A stretch of 64,000 bases of DNA from Bacteroidales bacterium UBA1374. Lineage in GTDB: Bacteria; Bacteroidota; Bacteroidia; Bacteroidales; UBA932. Positions 25,884 to 34,970 of the stretch are shown one piece after another; within the stretch, counting starts at the first letter, position 1, and each line of letters opens with the position of its first letter. The translations under genes were made by a program, and so were the position numbers. The notes beneath the pieces are model-generated. The model saw only the letters and a program-made list of their open reading frames with translations, had not been told where the DNA came from and did not search any database. The DNA lies in the NCBI GenBank assembly GCA_002305545.1, contig DBRG01000004.1:1-64000 (forward strand), written 5' to 3'.

Positions 25884-25891
25884 TACCTTTG
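25884..25891 (+). promoter_or_regulatory. -7 box TACCTTTG before the lipoprotein gene
   Basis: An exact TAnnTTTG match ends four bases before the ATG at 25896, implying a leaderless or nearly leaderless transcript. No -33 TTTG stands at the normal distance. Confidence 0.4.
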
Positions 25892-25895
25892 CATA

Positions 25896-26519
25896 ATGAA
25901 AACATGGCTGGTTATTCTATGTATGGTGACCATGCTATCCTGTGCCCAAAGGGCAGAAAACAGGGTATTTGAAGAGAAGGTCACCCGTGCCCTGGAGCGG
26001 CAGCTGGAACGTTACCCTAAAAGTACGGTCAGGGATGTATACAAAAGTTTTTTCCAGGACAAGTATGGTCCGGGACATTTATTGGCAGACACGGCGGCCG
26101 CCGGCCATTACCTGAGGCAGGAGCTGGCCTCCTATGATCCTGATACGCTCCCGTTTACAGGACCATACATTGATTCCACCGGCTGGGAGCAGCGTTTTGT
26201 AAGGGTTGACCTTCGGGCGATCACGGAGGGGAAAATTAGCTACCGGGATTTTTTTAATGCCTTTGTACGCAGCGCACAAGCCGCTCCCCCTGTTCCCACG
26301 GAGATATGGTCCCGGGAATGGTCCCGGATAGTGGAGATAATTGAAAAACGATATTTACCTCTGACCACTCATCCCTCGTACGGGGCAGACAGAGATTCCA
26401 TAACTGCCATGTTGCTGCGTGGTGAATACGTAGGGCACCACAGCCGGGAATACGTTGCTGCTTACGCTCCGCATTACCGCCTGATAGCTGCAGAAGAGCT
26501 TCAGTCGGCGGATCTTTGA
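25896..26519 (+). CDS. Lipoprotein of unknown function
   Basis: 207 residues. The signal peptide ends at lipobox TMLSC (Cys16), and a charged helical start (FEEKVTRALERQLERYPK) follows. The rest is mostly alpha-helical with motifs FFQDKYGPGHLLAD, DLRAITEGKISY and HPSYGADRDSI that I cannot place, though the overall pattern recurs in Bacteroidota hypothetical proteins. The last 19 bases overlap the end of the convergent fabZ gene. Confidence 0.65.
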   Translation: MKTWLVILCMVTMLSCAQRAENRVFEEKVTRALERQLERYPKSTVRDVYKSFFQDKYGPGHLLADTAAAGHYLRQELASYDPDTLPFTGPYIDSTGWEQRFVRVDLRAITEGKISYRDFFNAFVRSAQAAPPVPTEIWSREWSRIVEIIEKRYLPLTTHPSYGADRDSITAMLLRGEYVGHHSREYVAAYAPHYRLIAAEELQSADL

Positions 26520-26926
26520 ACCAGAGCGAAGGACAATAGTCCCTGGGCACAAAGCTCCCCGTCTACACGAGCCTCGGCCTGAACAAAAAACACCATTGAT
26601 TTTTGTTTTGTAATGTGGCCTTTGACTTCAATGGTGTCACCGGGACGGACTTGTCTTTTAAAACGGACCTTGTCCAGTCCTGCATAAAAAGGAGTCCTTC
26701 CCACAAGATGTTCCTTTACCAGCAGACTGCAGCATTGTCCCATGATCTCGCACAGGATCACTCCGGGCACAACAGGATAACCCGGAAAATGCCCTTTCAG
26801 GAAAAACTCTTCTCCTGTAACGGTATAATGGGCGTGGGCTACGTTATTTTCGTCTACCGCCATTTGGTCCACAAGCAGCATTGGCTCCCTGTGAGGTAGA
26901 AACTTCATGATTTCTTCTCTGACCAT
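26501..26926 (-). CDS. fabZ: 3-hydroxyacyl-ACP dehydratase, FabZ-like
   Basis: 141 residues from the ATG at 26926; a longer start at 26977 would overlap fabF. It shows the hot-dog fold: KFLPHREPMLLVDQM near the start, GHFPGYPVVPGVILCEIMGQ as the catalytic His/Glu helix, and DKVRFKRQVRPGDTI. It dehydrates beta-hydroxyacyl-ACP in fatty-acid elongation. It is the last gene of the fabH-fabK-fabF-fabZ run, starting four bases after fabF. The C-terminus overlaps a convergent gene, leaving no room for a terminator. Confidence 0.88.
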   Translation of the reverse strand: MVREEIMKFLPHREPMLLVDQMAVDENNVAHAHYTVTGEEFFLKGHFPGYPVVPGVILCEIMGQCCSLLVKEHLVGRTPFYAGLDKVRFKRQVRPGDTIEVKGHITKQKSMVFFVQAEARVDGELCAQGLLSFALVQRSAD

Positions 26927-26930
26927 AACA

Positions 26931-28163
26931 TTAGGTTTTAATTTTCTGCAAAGCCACACAAGCGTTGTGTCCGCCAAATCCCAGGGAATTTGACAGGGCC
27001 AGTGTTATTTCAGCCTGGCGCGCTTTACTGGGAACATAATCCAGATCACATTGGGGATCAGGATTTTCCAATCCGATGGTTGGAGGAATAATGCCCTCTT
27101 TCAGGGCCAGGGCAGTAGCAATGATTTCGACCGCTCCGGCAGCCCCCAGCATATGACCGGTCATGGACTTTGTGGAGCTTATGAGGGTCTTGCGGGCCTG
27201 TGTGTCCCCCAGGGCAAGTTTGATCGCCATGGTTTCAATGGGATCGTTCAGGGGGGTGCTTGTCCCATGTGCATTGATGTAAAGCAAATCATCGGGAGTG
27301 TATCCCGAGGTGGACAAAGCCAGGTTCATTGCTCTGGCCGCGCTCGATCCGTCCGGGCGCGGCGCTGTATAATGGAATGCATCGCAGGTGTTGCCGTAAC
27401 CGGTTATCTCGGCATAAATGGTTGCTCCGCGGCTGAGGGCTCTTTCGTAAGTTTCCAGGATCACGATCCCGGCTCCTTCTCCCATGACAAAGCCATCCCT
27501 ATTCAGGTCAAAGGGGACGGAAGCCCTTGCCGGATCTGTGGAGCGCGATAAGGCCCGGCTGTTGTTGAATCCGCCAACGGCCAGGGGGGTAATGGCCGCC
27601 TCGGACCCTCCGGCAATGATCACATCGGCATAGCCGTGGGCTATAGCCAGCCAGGCTTCGCCAATGGCATGGGTAGAGGTGGCACAGGCTGTGACAACAG
27701 GCAGGCAGGGTCCTTGTGCATTATAGGCAATTGCTATGTTCCCGGCAGCTATATTGGCGATCATGTTTGGTATAAACAAAGGGGATACACGGTTTGGACC
27801 GCTTTCCCGTAATTTATTGCATTCATTGATGAAAGTGTGGATCCCGCCTATGCCGGAACCTACATACACGCCAATACGCTCCGGGGAAACATCCGGGACA
27901 CTCTCTTTCATGGCCTGATGGGCTGCAGCCAAAGCATAAAGGGTAAAAAGGTCCGCCTTACGTGCTGTGGCAGGGTCTATTTCATAGTCAGCAGGATTAA
28001 AATCCTTGACTTCTGCAGCCACTTTCACAGAAAGATCGGTGGTGTCAAAAGACCGGATGGGGCCTATTCCACACACCCCGTTTATCAGGTTGTTCCAGAA
28101 AGCAGGGATATTGTTTCCCACAGGGGAAATGATGCCCATGCCTGTAATAACGGTTCTTCTCAT
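26931..28163 (-). CDS. fabF: Beta-ketoacyl-ACP synthase II (FabF)
   Basis: 410 residues. The thiolase-fold Cys-His-His triad is in VVTACATSTHAIGEAW, NAHGTSTPLNDPIE and SMTGHMLGAAGA. GAGIVILETYERALSRGA and GFGGHNACVAL match FabF rather than FabB or chain-length-factor homologues, which lack the active cysteine. It condenses malonyl-ACP with acyl-ACP. It sits between fabK and fabZ; no acyl-carrier-protein gene accompanies it. Confidence 0.93.
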   Translation of the reverse strand: MRRTVITGMGIISPVGNNIPAFWNNLINGVCGIGPIRSFDTTDLSVKVAAEVKDFNPADYEIDPATARKADLFTLYALAAAHQAMKESVPDVSPERIGVYVGSGIGGIHTFINECNKLRESGPNRVSPLFIPNMIANIAAGNIAIAYNAQGPCLPVVTACATSTHAIGEAWLAIAHGYADVIIAGGSEAAITPLAVGGFNNSRALSRSTDPARASVPFDLNRDGFVMGEGAGIVILETYERALSRGATIYAEITGYGNTCDAFHYTAPRPDGSSAARAMNLALSTSGYTPDDLLYINAHGTSTPLNDPIETMAIKLALGDTQARKTLISSTKSMTGHMLGAAGAVEIIATALALKEGIIPPTIGLENPDPQCDLDYVPSKARQAEITLALSNSLGFGGHNACVALQKIKT

Positions 28164-28176
28164 AGGTGGTTTTTTG

Positions 28177-29112
28177 TTAAAGTTTTAACAGGGTAGTGGC
28201 CTGCTGCATCATCTCCTGGATAATTTCCTGTGCAGACTGGATCTTTTTTACCAGGCCTGCACTCTCGCCTGCCATGTAACAGCCGGTTTTCTCATCTCCT
28301 TCCTGTACTGCCCTGCGCAAAGCCCCTGCTCCAAAACTATCGGCTTCTTCCTGGGTGAAGTCGTGACTGTTTTCCATTTGAGCAAATTGGCGTGTAAAAG
28401 GAGTTTTCAGAGCCCTGACCGGATGCCCCAGTTTTTTCCCGGTCACGATGGTATCCGTATCGTTTGCCACTATGATCTTTTGCTTGTAAACGGGGTGGAT
28501 CTGGCATTCGCTCGCGGCCAGGAAACGTGTTCCGCACTGTACACCTTCTGCCCCCAACATAAATGCGGCAGCCATGCCACGTCCGTCGGCAATCCCTCCG
28601 GCGGCAATCACAGGAATGGACAGGGCATCGCACACCTGCGGAACAAGGGCCATGGTGTTCAATTCACCCACATGGCCTCCGGCTTCGGCCCCTTCGGCAA
28701 TTATGGCCGAGGCACCCATCTTTTCCAGCCGTTTGGCAAGGGCTACCGAGGCAACCACCGGGACCACCCTGACTCCTGCCTGGAGCCAGCCTTCAATATA
28801 TTTTCCCGGGGTTCCGGCCCCTGTGGTAACAACGGGGATTTTTTCCTCCCTGACAACCCGGGCCACTTCATCTACATAAGGGCTTATGAGCAGGATGTTC
28901 ACGCCAAAGGGTTTGCCGGTAAGTTCCCTGCATAGTTTTATCTGGGATTTGAGGTACGCAGCATCGGCGTTCATAGCCGATATGATTCCCAATCCCCCGG
29001 CATTGGATACGGCGGCAGCCAGCCTGGCTTCTGATACCCATGCCATGCCTCCCTGGAAAATGGGATAGGTGATGCCGGTGAGTTCGCATATTCTGCTTGG
29101 AATTGTTTTCAT
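28177..29112 (-). CDS. fabK: FabK-type enoyl-ACP reductase (flavin-dependent)
   Basis: 311 residues. The start IFQGGMAWVSEARLAAAVSNAGGLG and ISAMNADAAYL, then MGASAIIAEGAEAGGHVG and AAGGIADGRGMAAAFMLGAEGV are diagnostic of FabK and related nitronate-monooxygenase-like TIM barrels that bind FMN. The position inside a fab cluster favours FabK. It reduces trans-2-enoyl-ACP with NADH and is insensitive to triclosan. Confidence 0.88.
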   Translation of the reverse strand: MKTIPSRICELTGITYPIFQGGMAWVSEARLAAAVSNAGGLGIISAMNADAAYLKSQIKLCRELTGKPFGVNILLISPYVDEVARVVREEKIPVVTTGAGTPGKYIEGWLQAGVRVVPVVASVALAKRLEKMGASAIIAEGAEAGGHVGELNTMALVPQVCDALSIPVIAAGGIADGRGMAAAFMLGAEGVQCGTRFLAASECQIHPVYKQKIIVANDTDTIVTGKKLGHPVRALKTPFTRQFAQMENSHDFTQEEADSFGAGALRRAVQEGDEKTGCYMAGESAGLVKKIQSAQEIIQEMMQQATTLLKL

Positions 29113-29116
29113 TTTT

Positions 29117-30076
29117 TCATTGATTCATAGTCCATGTAAAAAGGCAGGTGCCTGCAGTAAAACCGGCCCCAAAGCCACTCAATACCACGGTATCTCCGTA
29201 TTTAAGCTTTCCGCTCTTGTTCAGCTCGTCCAGCAAAATTGGAATGGTAGCGGAAGAAGTGTTGCCCAAGCGCTCAATGTTGTGAGGAAATTTTTCAGCA
29301 GGCAGGTGCAATTGGTTGCGGACCGTATCGATTATACGCATATTGGCCTGGTGCAAAATGTAGTAATCTACCTGGTCTGCGGTAAGCCCTGTCTGGTTCA
29401 GAATGTGCTCAATTCCCTGGATAGAGGCGGTGACAGCGACTTTAAAAACTTCTTTACCATTCATGTACATGGGTACTCCGCGCTGCTGATATTTGACAAA
29501 GGGACAATCTTCAAGGGGCCTTTGGTAATAAAGGATCTCGGGACGGTGTGCGGCGGTAATCCAGGAGGCTTTGAATCCTTCTCCCTGGGTTACAACGGCG
29601 GCTGCGGCCCCATCCCCGAACAGAACGCAGGTGTTTCTGTCCTTCCAGCTGCACATGCGGGTGGGTTCTTCGGCACAGATCACCAGGATGTTTTTTGCTT
29701 TTCCGGTCATGATGTATGCCTGGGCCATGTCCAGTCCGTACAGGAAACCGCTGCAGGCAGCATTAAGGTCCACGCAGGGACAGACGGCCTGGATCCCCCC
29801 TGCGATCAGACAGCTTAACGAGGGGGTGACGTAATAGTTTACAACGTTGGAGCAAATAATATAATCGAGCTCAGATCCGCTGATTCCGGCTTCATCCAGC
29901 GCCTTTTGGGCCGCTTCAACAGCCAGGTCTTTCAGGTTTTCATCAGATATGATCCTGCGTTCGAAGATGCCCGTTCGGGTATGGATCCACTCGTCACTTG
30001 TATCCAGAAAAACGGATAACATTTCATTAGTCACAGCTAATGAGGGCAATGCGCTTCCTGTTCCAATGATTTTCAT
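29117..30076 (-). CDS. fabH: Beta-ketoacyl-ACP synthase III (FabH)
   Basis: 319 residues, the family length. Active Cys in LNAACSGFLYGLD, His in YYILHQANMRIID and Asn in RLGNTSSATIPI. TRTGIFERRI near residue 40 is the acyl-CoA recognition block. It starts fatty-acid synthesis by condensing acyl-CoA with malonyl-ACP, so the cluster could make a whole acyl chain given ACP, FabD and FabG from elsewhere. First gene of the operon; fabK starts four bases after its stop. Confidence 0.93.
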   Translation of the reverse strand: MKIIGTGSALPSLAVTNEMLSVFLDTSDEWIHTRTGIFERRIISDENLKDLAVEAAQKALDEAGISGSELDYIICSNVVNYYVTPSLSCLIAGGIQAVCPCVDLNAACSGFLYGLDMAQAYIMTGKAKNILVICAEEPTRMCSWKDRNTCVLFGDGAAAAVVTQGEGFKASWITAAHRPEILYYQRPLEDCPFVKYQQRGVPMYMNGKEVFKVAVTASIQGIEHILNQTGLTADQVDYYILHQANMRIIDTVRNQLHLPAEKFPHNIERLGNTSSATIPILLDELNKSGKLKYGDTVVLSGFGAGFTAGTCLFTWTMNQ

Positions 30077-30174
30077 AATTCAATGTCCTTAATTTTGGTG
30101 ACGAAGAGTTATTAGGTTCAAAAACCCTGCCAGAGCATCCGGGAAAAGTCCGGAAAGGGGGAAACAGCATAATC

Positions 30175-30197
30175 AAAAAGCTGAATTACAGCCTTTT
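30175..30197 (-). terminator. Intrinsic terminator after asnA
   Basis: GCTG-AATTA-CAGC (30180-30192) with an A/T-rich lower stem. On the minus strand it is followed by CTTTTTGATT. It falls 25 bases beyond the asnA stop and before fabH, separating the two units. Confidence 0.55.
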
Positions 30198-30217
30198 AAA
30201 ACGTTGTTCATGGCGTT

Positions 30218-31255
30218 TCAAAAGAGAAACACATCCGCTTTCTCACAAGTATTCAGTGTGGATTGGGGCCATACCGACGATTGCACTTCCCCAATATGGC
30301 ATTTTTTTAAAAGCAGCATGCACAAGCGCGACTGACCAATACCGCCTCCCATTGTTTGTGGTAAAACGTTGCTTAAAAGCAACTTGTGAAATTTCAGGGG
30401 AACCCGGTCCAGGGCATGTGCCAGCTCAAGCTGAAGTCGCAGGGATTGGGGATTTACCCGTATCCCCATTGAGGAAAGTTCTACGGCAGTCTCGAGCACG
30501 GGATGGTAGATAATGATGTCCCCGTTCAGGCCAAATAAGCCAGGTCTGGTTTCAGTACTCCAGTCGTCGTAGTCGGGGGAACGTCCGTCGTGCACTGTCC
30601 CATCCCCAAGCGGACCGCCAATCCCCTGGATAAAAACGGCTCCGTATTCTCTGGCGATGGCGTTCTCCCTTTCTCTGGGGGACAGACCGGGATATTTGGT
30701 GCGGAGTTCTTCAGCATGGATGAAAAAAATGTCATGCGGAAGGGTGGGTTTTAAAACGGGATAATGTTCGCTCAGCAGGAACTGTGTGCGTTTGATGGCA
30801 TAGTAGATGGATTTGACACACTTATGGAGCGTTTTTTCTGTACGTTCTTCCGGCAGGATCACCTTTTCCCAGTCCCACTGGTCAACGTATACTGAGTGGA
30901 GGTTGTCTGTGATTTCGTCGGGACGGATGGCATTCATGTCTGTGTAGATCCCCATACCGGGTTCAATATGATGGCGCCAGAGGGCATACCGTTTCCATTT
31001 GGCCAGCGATTGCACAATTTCCACATGCTTGCCCTTCAGTGTTTTGAGGGGGAATCTCACAGGCAATTCGGTCCCGCTCAAATTGTCGTTCAGACCGGTG
31101 CCGCTTTCTACCAGCAAAGGGGCTGTGATTCTTCTGAGTTTCAATTCTCCGGCCAATTCGGTCTGGAATGTTTCCTTGATAAATTTTATGGCTTGCTCTG
31201 TCTGCCATATATCCAGGCTGGATTTGTACGATGCGGGGATTCGGGTCCTGTCCAT
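30218..31255 (-). CDS. asnA: Aspartate-ammonia ligase (asparagine synthetase A)
   Basis: 345 residues (E. coli AsnA 330). The protein opens with the IWQTEQAIKFIKETF helix, continues with LRRITAPLLVESGTGLNDNLSG, contains FPLKTLKGKHVEIVQSLAKW and ends with the class II synthetase-like GGIGQSRL motif in MGGGIGQSRLCMLLL. It makes asparagine from aspartate, ammonia and ATP. It is divergent from the PhnP-like gene and ends at a terminator, so it is monocistronic. Confidence 0.94.
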   Translation of the reverse strand: MDRTRIPASYKSSLDIWQTEQAIKFIKETFQTELAGELKLRRITAPLLVESGTGLNDNLSGTELPVRFPLKTLKGKHVEIVQSLAKWKRYALWRHHIEPGMGIYTDMNAIRPDEITDNLHSVYVDQWDWEKVILPEERTEKTLHKCVKSIYYAIKRTQFLLSEHYPVLKPTLPHDIFFIHAEELRTKYPGLSPRERENAIAREYGAVFIQGIGGPLGDGTVHDGRSPDYDDWSTETRPGLFGLNGDIIIYHPVLETAVELSSMGIRVNPQSLRLQLELAHALDRVPLKFHKLLLSNVLPQTMGGGIGQSRLCMLLLKKCHIGEVQSSVWPQSTLNTCEKADVFLF

Positions 31256-31336
31256 GGTTCAAAATATTACATTATGGTACGAAAGTACAACATCACTTCC
31301 ATTTCACACAACCTGGATAAGAATATTTATATTTCT

Positions 31337-31344
31337 TACATTTG
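31337..31344 (+). promoter_or_regulatory. -7 box TACATTTG before the metallo-hydrolase
   Basis: Exact TAnnTTTG, 29 bases before the ATG at 31374, in the asnA divergent spacer. The upstream box is only CTGG at about the right distance. Confidence 0.45.
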
Positions 31345-31373
31345 TGCAAAGTTTAGCGGCAATCCGCAGTTCT

Positions 31374-32174
31374 ATGATTCTCAGGGCCACTTTTTTGGGT
31401 ACGGGAACTTCTACAGGTGTTCCCCTTATAGGTTGTCAGTGCAGGGTTTGTAAATCCCCCGATACCAGGGACAAGAGGCTGCGATCTTCTGTTCTGGTAG
31501 AGATCTTATCCGGAGAAAAGGCCGAACTCAGCTTGCTGATAGATGCCGGTCCCGATTTCAGACAACAGATGCTTACGTATGGGATTGCCTCCCTTAATGG
31601 CATTTTGCTGACCCATGAGCACCGGGACCATATTTCAGGGCTGGACGATGTGCGGGCATTTAATTTTTTATCCAGTAAGCCCGTGCCTGTTTACGGAGAA
31701 CAAAGGGTTTTGAATGCCCTGCAGAAAGAATTCGATTATGCATTTTTGGACGATAACTATTCGGGATTGCCACAAATGGCGCTTTTCCCTATCACTTGTG
31801 AACCCTTCATGATTCAGGGTGTCAGGGTAATTCCCGTGCGGGCGACACACGGGCGGTTGCCCATACTGGGCTTCAGGATAGGGCCATTAGGTTACCTGAC
31901 CGATGCCAGCCGAATAGAAGACCGGGAGCTGGAGAAATTCTCCGGGGTGGAATTATTTGTGGTTAGTACGGTACAAAGGACTCCGCACAAAACGCATTTT
32001 TCGCTTTCACAAGCTATTGATGTAGTAACCAGGGTAAGCGCACCCAAGTCCTTACTGACACATTTATCGCACTGTTTGGAACCTCACCGGGAACTGGCGG
32101 GGACGCTTCCTCCCGGAATCTGCCCGGCATACGACGGGCTGGTCATTGAACTCCCTATCACAGATAACGGATGA
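31374..32174 (+). CDS. Metallo-beta-lactamase-fold hydrolase, PhnP-like
   Basis: 266 residues from the ATG at 31374. The frame is open further upstream to 30999, but that part is antisense to asnA, and the fold starts at LRATFLGTGTSTGVP. The metal-ligand motif is LTHEHRDHISGLDD, with DAGPDF before it and THGRLPILGF after. A cysteine pair GCQCRVCKSPD near residue 20 resembles the structural zinc site of PhnP phosphodiesterases. Probable cyclic-phosphate or small phosphodiester hydrolase. Its last 17 bases overlap the convergent DUF456 gene. Confidence 0.85.
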   Translation: MILRATFLGTGTSTGVPLIGCQCRVCKSPDTRDKRLRSSVLVEILSGEKAELSLLIDAGPDFRQQMLTYGIASLNGILLTHEHRDHISGLDDVRAFNFLSSKPVPVYGEQRVLNALQKEFDYAFLDDNYSGLPQMALFPITCEPFMIQGVRVIPVRATHGRLPILGFRIGPLGYLTDASRIEDRELEKFSGVELFVVSTVQRTPHKTHFSLSQAIDVVTRVSAPKSLLTHLSHCLEPHRELAGTLPPGICPAYDGLVIELPITDNG

Positions 32175-32640
32175 TGTAATACATCATGATGCCGCTGGCA
32201 ATAAATTTGAGACCCACTCCCACTAAAAATCCCAGAAAGGATCCCAGGGCCGGTTTCAGGGATTTGGACAATCCTCCTTCTTTCCTGCCGTAAAGAACTT
32301 CTCCAAGCAAAGCCCCCAGAAAAGCCCCGATGATCATCCCTGCAGGAGGGAAAAAAACAATTCCCAGGAGCATCCCTGCCGTAGCAAAGCCTGTGGCAGC
32401 ACGGCTGCCTCCGGTCAATCTGGTAAAAGTGCCCGGGACAACATAATCCAGAACAGTGACCACTATGGTTATGATCCCCCATAACAACAGGAAGGGCCAT
32501 TGCATGGTGCTGTCGCTTATAAAAAAAAGAAGCAACAGGCCCAGGAAGCTTAAAGGAGGGCCGGGCAGGACCGGAAGCAGGCAGCCAAGGAGACCCAGTA
32601 TACCCAGGAGAACAGCCAGGATCTGGATTACAGTATCCAT
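32158..32640 (-). CDS. DUF456-family membrane protein
   Basis: 160 residues with four or five Gly-rich membrane helices. The order ILAVLLGILGLLGCLLPVLPGPP, a PxTFxxLTGGSRAATGFA-like block and FPPAGMIIGAFLGALLGE matches DUF456 (YqgC-like). The overall role is unknown. It overlaps the acyltransferase gene by 13 bases, so the two are coupled. Confidence 0.8.
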   Translation of the reverse strand: MDTVIQILAVLLGILGLLGCLLPVLPGPPLSFLGLLLLFFISDSTMQWPFLLLWGIITIVVTVLDYVVPGTFTRLTGGSRAATGFATAGMLLGIVFFPPAGMIIGAFLGALLGEVLYGRKEGGLSKSLKPALGSFLGFLVGVGLKFIASGIMMYYIIRYL

Positions 32641-33947
32641 TGTACAAAACGTTCTTTATCTTTACGCATTTCACCGGCCCGTAACCACCTGAAATCAGAC
32701 CGTGCAGTACGGAACCATTTGTAATACTGGTAGAAAACCATGGGTGCCGGGATAAGCACTATGGTAGCTGCCAGGGCATATTCCCAGGCTACCAGACCGA
32801 ATAAAACAAAAAAAGAAACCAACACAGTCAATGTCCATACCAGGAGTGTTGTCACGTACCGTACAGAATTATGGAAGGCCTGGTCCTCCATCCTGGAACA
32901 TATCAGACGGGTTAATAACAGGGTAGGGCCAGAAATCACCGTACAAGCCAGAAAGTAGGGAAAGAGAAGAACAAGAAGAAACAACCGGGAAGCCAGAGAC
33001 AGACCCGGGCGGGGATTGGCCACAGAAGCCATGCTGATACGTTTTCTTTTCCTCATAAAGGCAAACCGGCCGATCTCTTCCAGGATCAGTTCGCTTGTTT
33101 TGGGGTCCCGTTCCCTGCGTTCCCGGATCAGGCGCACAGTGTTCTGGTTCGTGGTCAGGCGGTCTTTGAGACTGTTGCTGTTCAGACCCAGTTGCATGAT
33201 CCGGCGGGAACAGGACATGTTGCACAGTTCCAGGGTGGCATTGTAAAGTGAATCGTCAGGAATGTATAATATGAGCTCTTTAATGGCAGCTTCCAGCTTT
33301 TCCTTAAGCTCGTTCATGATGACCGGATCTTCGCTATCCGGGTGGGCTGCAACGTATTGTGTTACATTTATCGGATCCCCGATCTGGAGCAGCAGGGAAG
33401 AACGGTAACGGAAGAAGTTCCCGTACTCCAGGCCCATGGGGATTATGTACACCGGTTTTTCACCTGCGATCTCTTCATTGGCCAGCAGGGCAATGCGGAA
33501 AATCCCCTTGCCCAGCGGGAGGAGGCTGTGCATGGGCCGGTGCGTTCCTTCCGGAAGTATGACGAATGGCACATTGTTTTTCAGGACTTCAGCCGAGTTT
33601 TTGATTACCTGGTCATTATCCTTCAGGGTACTGCGTCCGTCCCGGATCCGGTTAATGGGCATAATGCGCAAGAAAAAGAAAATCCTGGCCAGCAAGGGTT
33701 TCTTGAAAATGTCGGCCCGGGCAACGAAGACTTTGGGACGGTGGTCCAGTTCCAGGACAGCCATCGCATCCATCAGGGCATTGGTGTGATTGGGGGCAAA
33801 TATAAGAGCGCCGTCTGCAGGGAGCTTTTCTATTCCGTGGTATTCACGTTTGCCGTAAGACATCCTGTAAAACAGGCCAACGTAATACTTCAGTACAGTA
33901 TAGTAAATGTTTCTTTCGTAGATCCTTTTTTTGCGTTTTTTGCCCAT
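32628..33947 (-). CDS. PlsC-type acyltransferase with C-terminal membrane domain
   Basis: 439 residues. The acyltransferase domain occupies roughly 1-220: FAPNHTNALMDAMA is an H-x5-D form of the usual H-x4-D motif, found in some GPAT-like members, and FVILPEGTHRPMHS holds the EGT phosphate-binding motif. Residues 310-410 add two or three hydrophobic helices of unknown function. It likely acylates a glycerophosphate or lysolipid in the inner membrane. It is nine bases downstream of the sodium-symporter gene and overlaps DUF456, making a three-gene operon. Confidence 0.85.
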   Translation of the reverse strand: MGKKRKKRIYERNIYYTVLKYYVGLFYRMSYGKREYHGIEKLPADGALIFAPNHTNALMDAMAVLELDHRPKVFVARADIFKKPLLARIFFFLRIMPINRIRDGRSTLKDNDQVIKNSAEVLKNNVPFVILPEGTHRPMHSLLPLGKGIFRIALLANEEIAGEKPVYIIPMGLEYGNFFRYRSSLLLQIGDPINVTQYVAAHPDSEDPVIMNELKEKLEAAIKELILYIPDDSLYNATLELCNMSCSRRIMQLGLNSNSLKDRLTTNQNTVRLIRERRERDPKTSELILEEIGRFAFMRKRKRISMASVANPRPGLSLASRLFLLVLLFPYFLACTVISGPTLLLTRLICSRMEDQAFHNSVRYVTTLLVWTLTVLVSFFVLFGLVAWEYALAATIVLIPAPMVFYQYYKWFRTARSDFRWLRAGEMRKDKERFVQWIL

Positions 33948-33956
33948 AACAAATCA

Positions 33957-34925
33957 TCATGCAACTGCTTTCTTCACCCTGCGGGCATCTCTCCAGTTGA
34001 ATAATACAGAAACTCCGAGGCCGGAAATGATATGCCACACCCCCCACCAGGCGGTGACAAACAACATGCCACCCAATTCCAGCTCAGGAGGAAAGATCTT
34101 GGGATTGAACAACAGTACAAGACCGAGTCCTGAGTTCTGGATTCCTGTTTCTATGGTTATCGTTCGCCTGTCTTTATAGGGTATACGGAAAGCAGATCCT
34201 ACCCCATAGCCGATACCCAGCGCAAGCGCGTTGTGTATGAAAACAATGATTAAAATATAACCGATGTACCGGATAAAAAGATCGAAATTGTTGCTGAAAG
34301 ATATAGCCACCAAGGCAATAAAGAACAACAAAGAAAAAATCTGCATGGGTTTTTTCAGCTTCTCGGTTGTTTTCGGGAAGAAATGCACGAACAACATGCC
34401 AAGGATAAGGGGTATTCCCAGCAGGATAAAGACAGTCTCGAAAGTTTGCCACAGGTCTATGTGCAATGTCTGCAGGGCAGTTCCGGCACTTCTGCTCAGG
34501 TACCGGGTATACAGCCCCCCCCAGAAAGCAAAATTAAAGGGCGTCATGAACGTGGCAGCGGACGTGGTGATGGCTGTGAGGGTTACAGACAATTCCACAT
34601 TGGCCTTGGACAGGGAAGACATGAAATTGGATATGTTCCCCCCGGGGCAGGCTGCTACCAGTATCATGCCCATGGCAACCATGGGGGTGATGTGGTCATT
34701 CAGGATGACAATCAGCAGGAACGTTAAGGCCGGGAGCAGGATCAATTGGCAGGTGAGTCCCAGGATGGCCGATTTGGGCTTTTTGAAAACGTTTTTGAAT
34801 TCAGCCGGCTTGATGCCAAGGGCTACCCCAAACATTACCAGCGCCAATACAAAGTTGATTACCCTCATCCCATTGGCAGAGAAATTAAGCCGGATGGGGT
34901 CCAGATTTAACAATTGTTCATACAT
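33957..34925 (-). CDS. Bile acid:sodium symporter (BASS) family transporter
   Basis: 322 residues, nine or ten membrane helices. The signature PGGNISNFMSSLSKANVELS near residue 95-115 and the second crossing motif ETGIQNSGLGLVLLF identify the BASS fold. Substrates range from bile acids to pantoate, glycolate and other organic anions, so the name should not be taken literally. First gene of the operon with PlsC and DUF456. Confidence 0.85.
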   Translation of the reverse strand: MYEQLLNLDPIRLNFSANGMRVINFVLALVMFGVALGIKPAEFKNVFKKPKSAILGLTCQLILLPALTFLLIVILNDHITPMVAMGMILVAACPGGNISNFMSSLSKANVELSVTLTAITTSAATFMTPFNFAFWGGLYTRYLSRSAGTALQTLHIDLWQTFETVFILLGIPLILGMLFVHFFPKTTEKLKKPMQIFSLLFFIALVAISFSNNFDLFIRYIGYILIIVFIHNALALGIGYGVGSAFRIPYKDRRTITIETGIQNSGLGLVLLFNPKIFPPELELGGMLFVTAWWGVWHIISGLGVSVLFNWRDARRVKKAVA

Positions 34926-34964
34926 GCATACAAATATATAAAAAAATGTATGCTGTAAAACAAG
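34926..34964 (-). promoter_or_regulatory. Promoter and flanking palindrome for the BASS operon
   Basis: On the minus strand TATATTTG (34938 to 34931) is an exact -7 box six bases before the ATG. CTTG (34964 to 34961) stands 22 bases further up. GCATACA (34926-34932) and TGTATGC (34947-34953) are exact inverted halves that flank the -7 box, so a repressor site is conceivable. Confidence 0.45.
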
Positions 34965-34970
34965 GCTGGT

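Noticed and set aside
30999..31373. Upstream extension of the metallo-hydrolase frame
   Set aside because: It runs antisense to asnA and lacks fold features; the ATG at 31374 begins at the first conserved strand.
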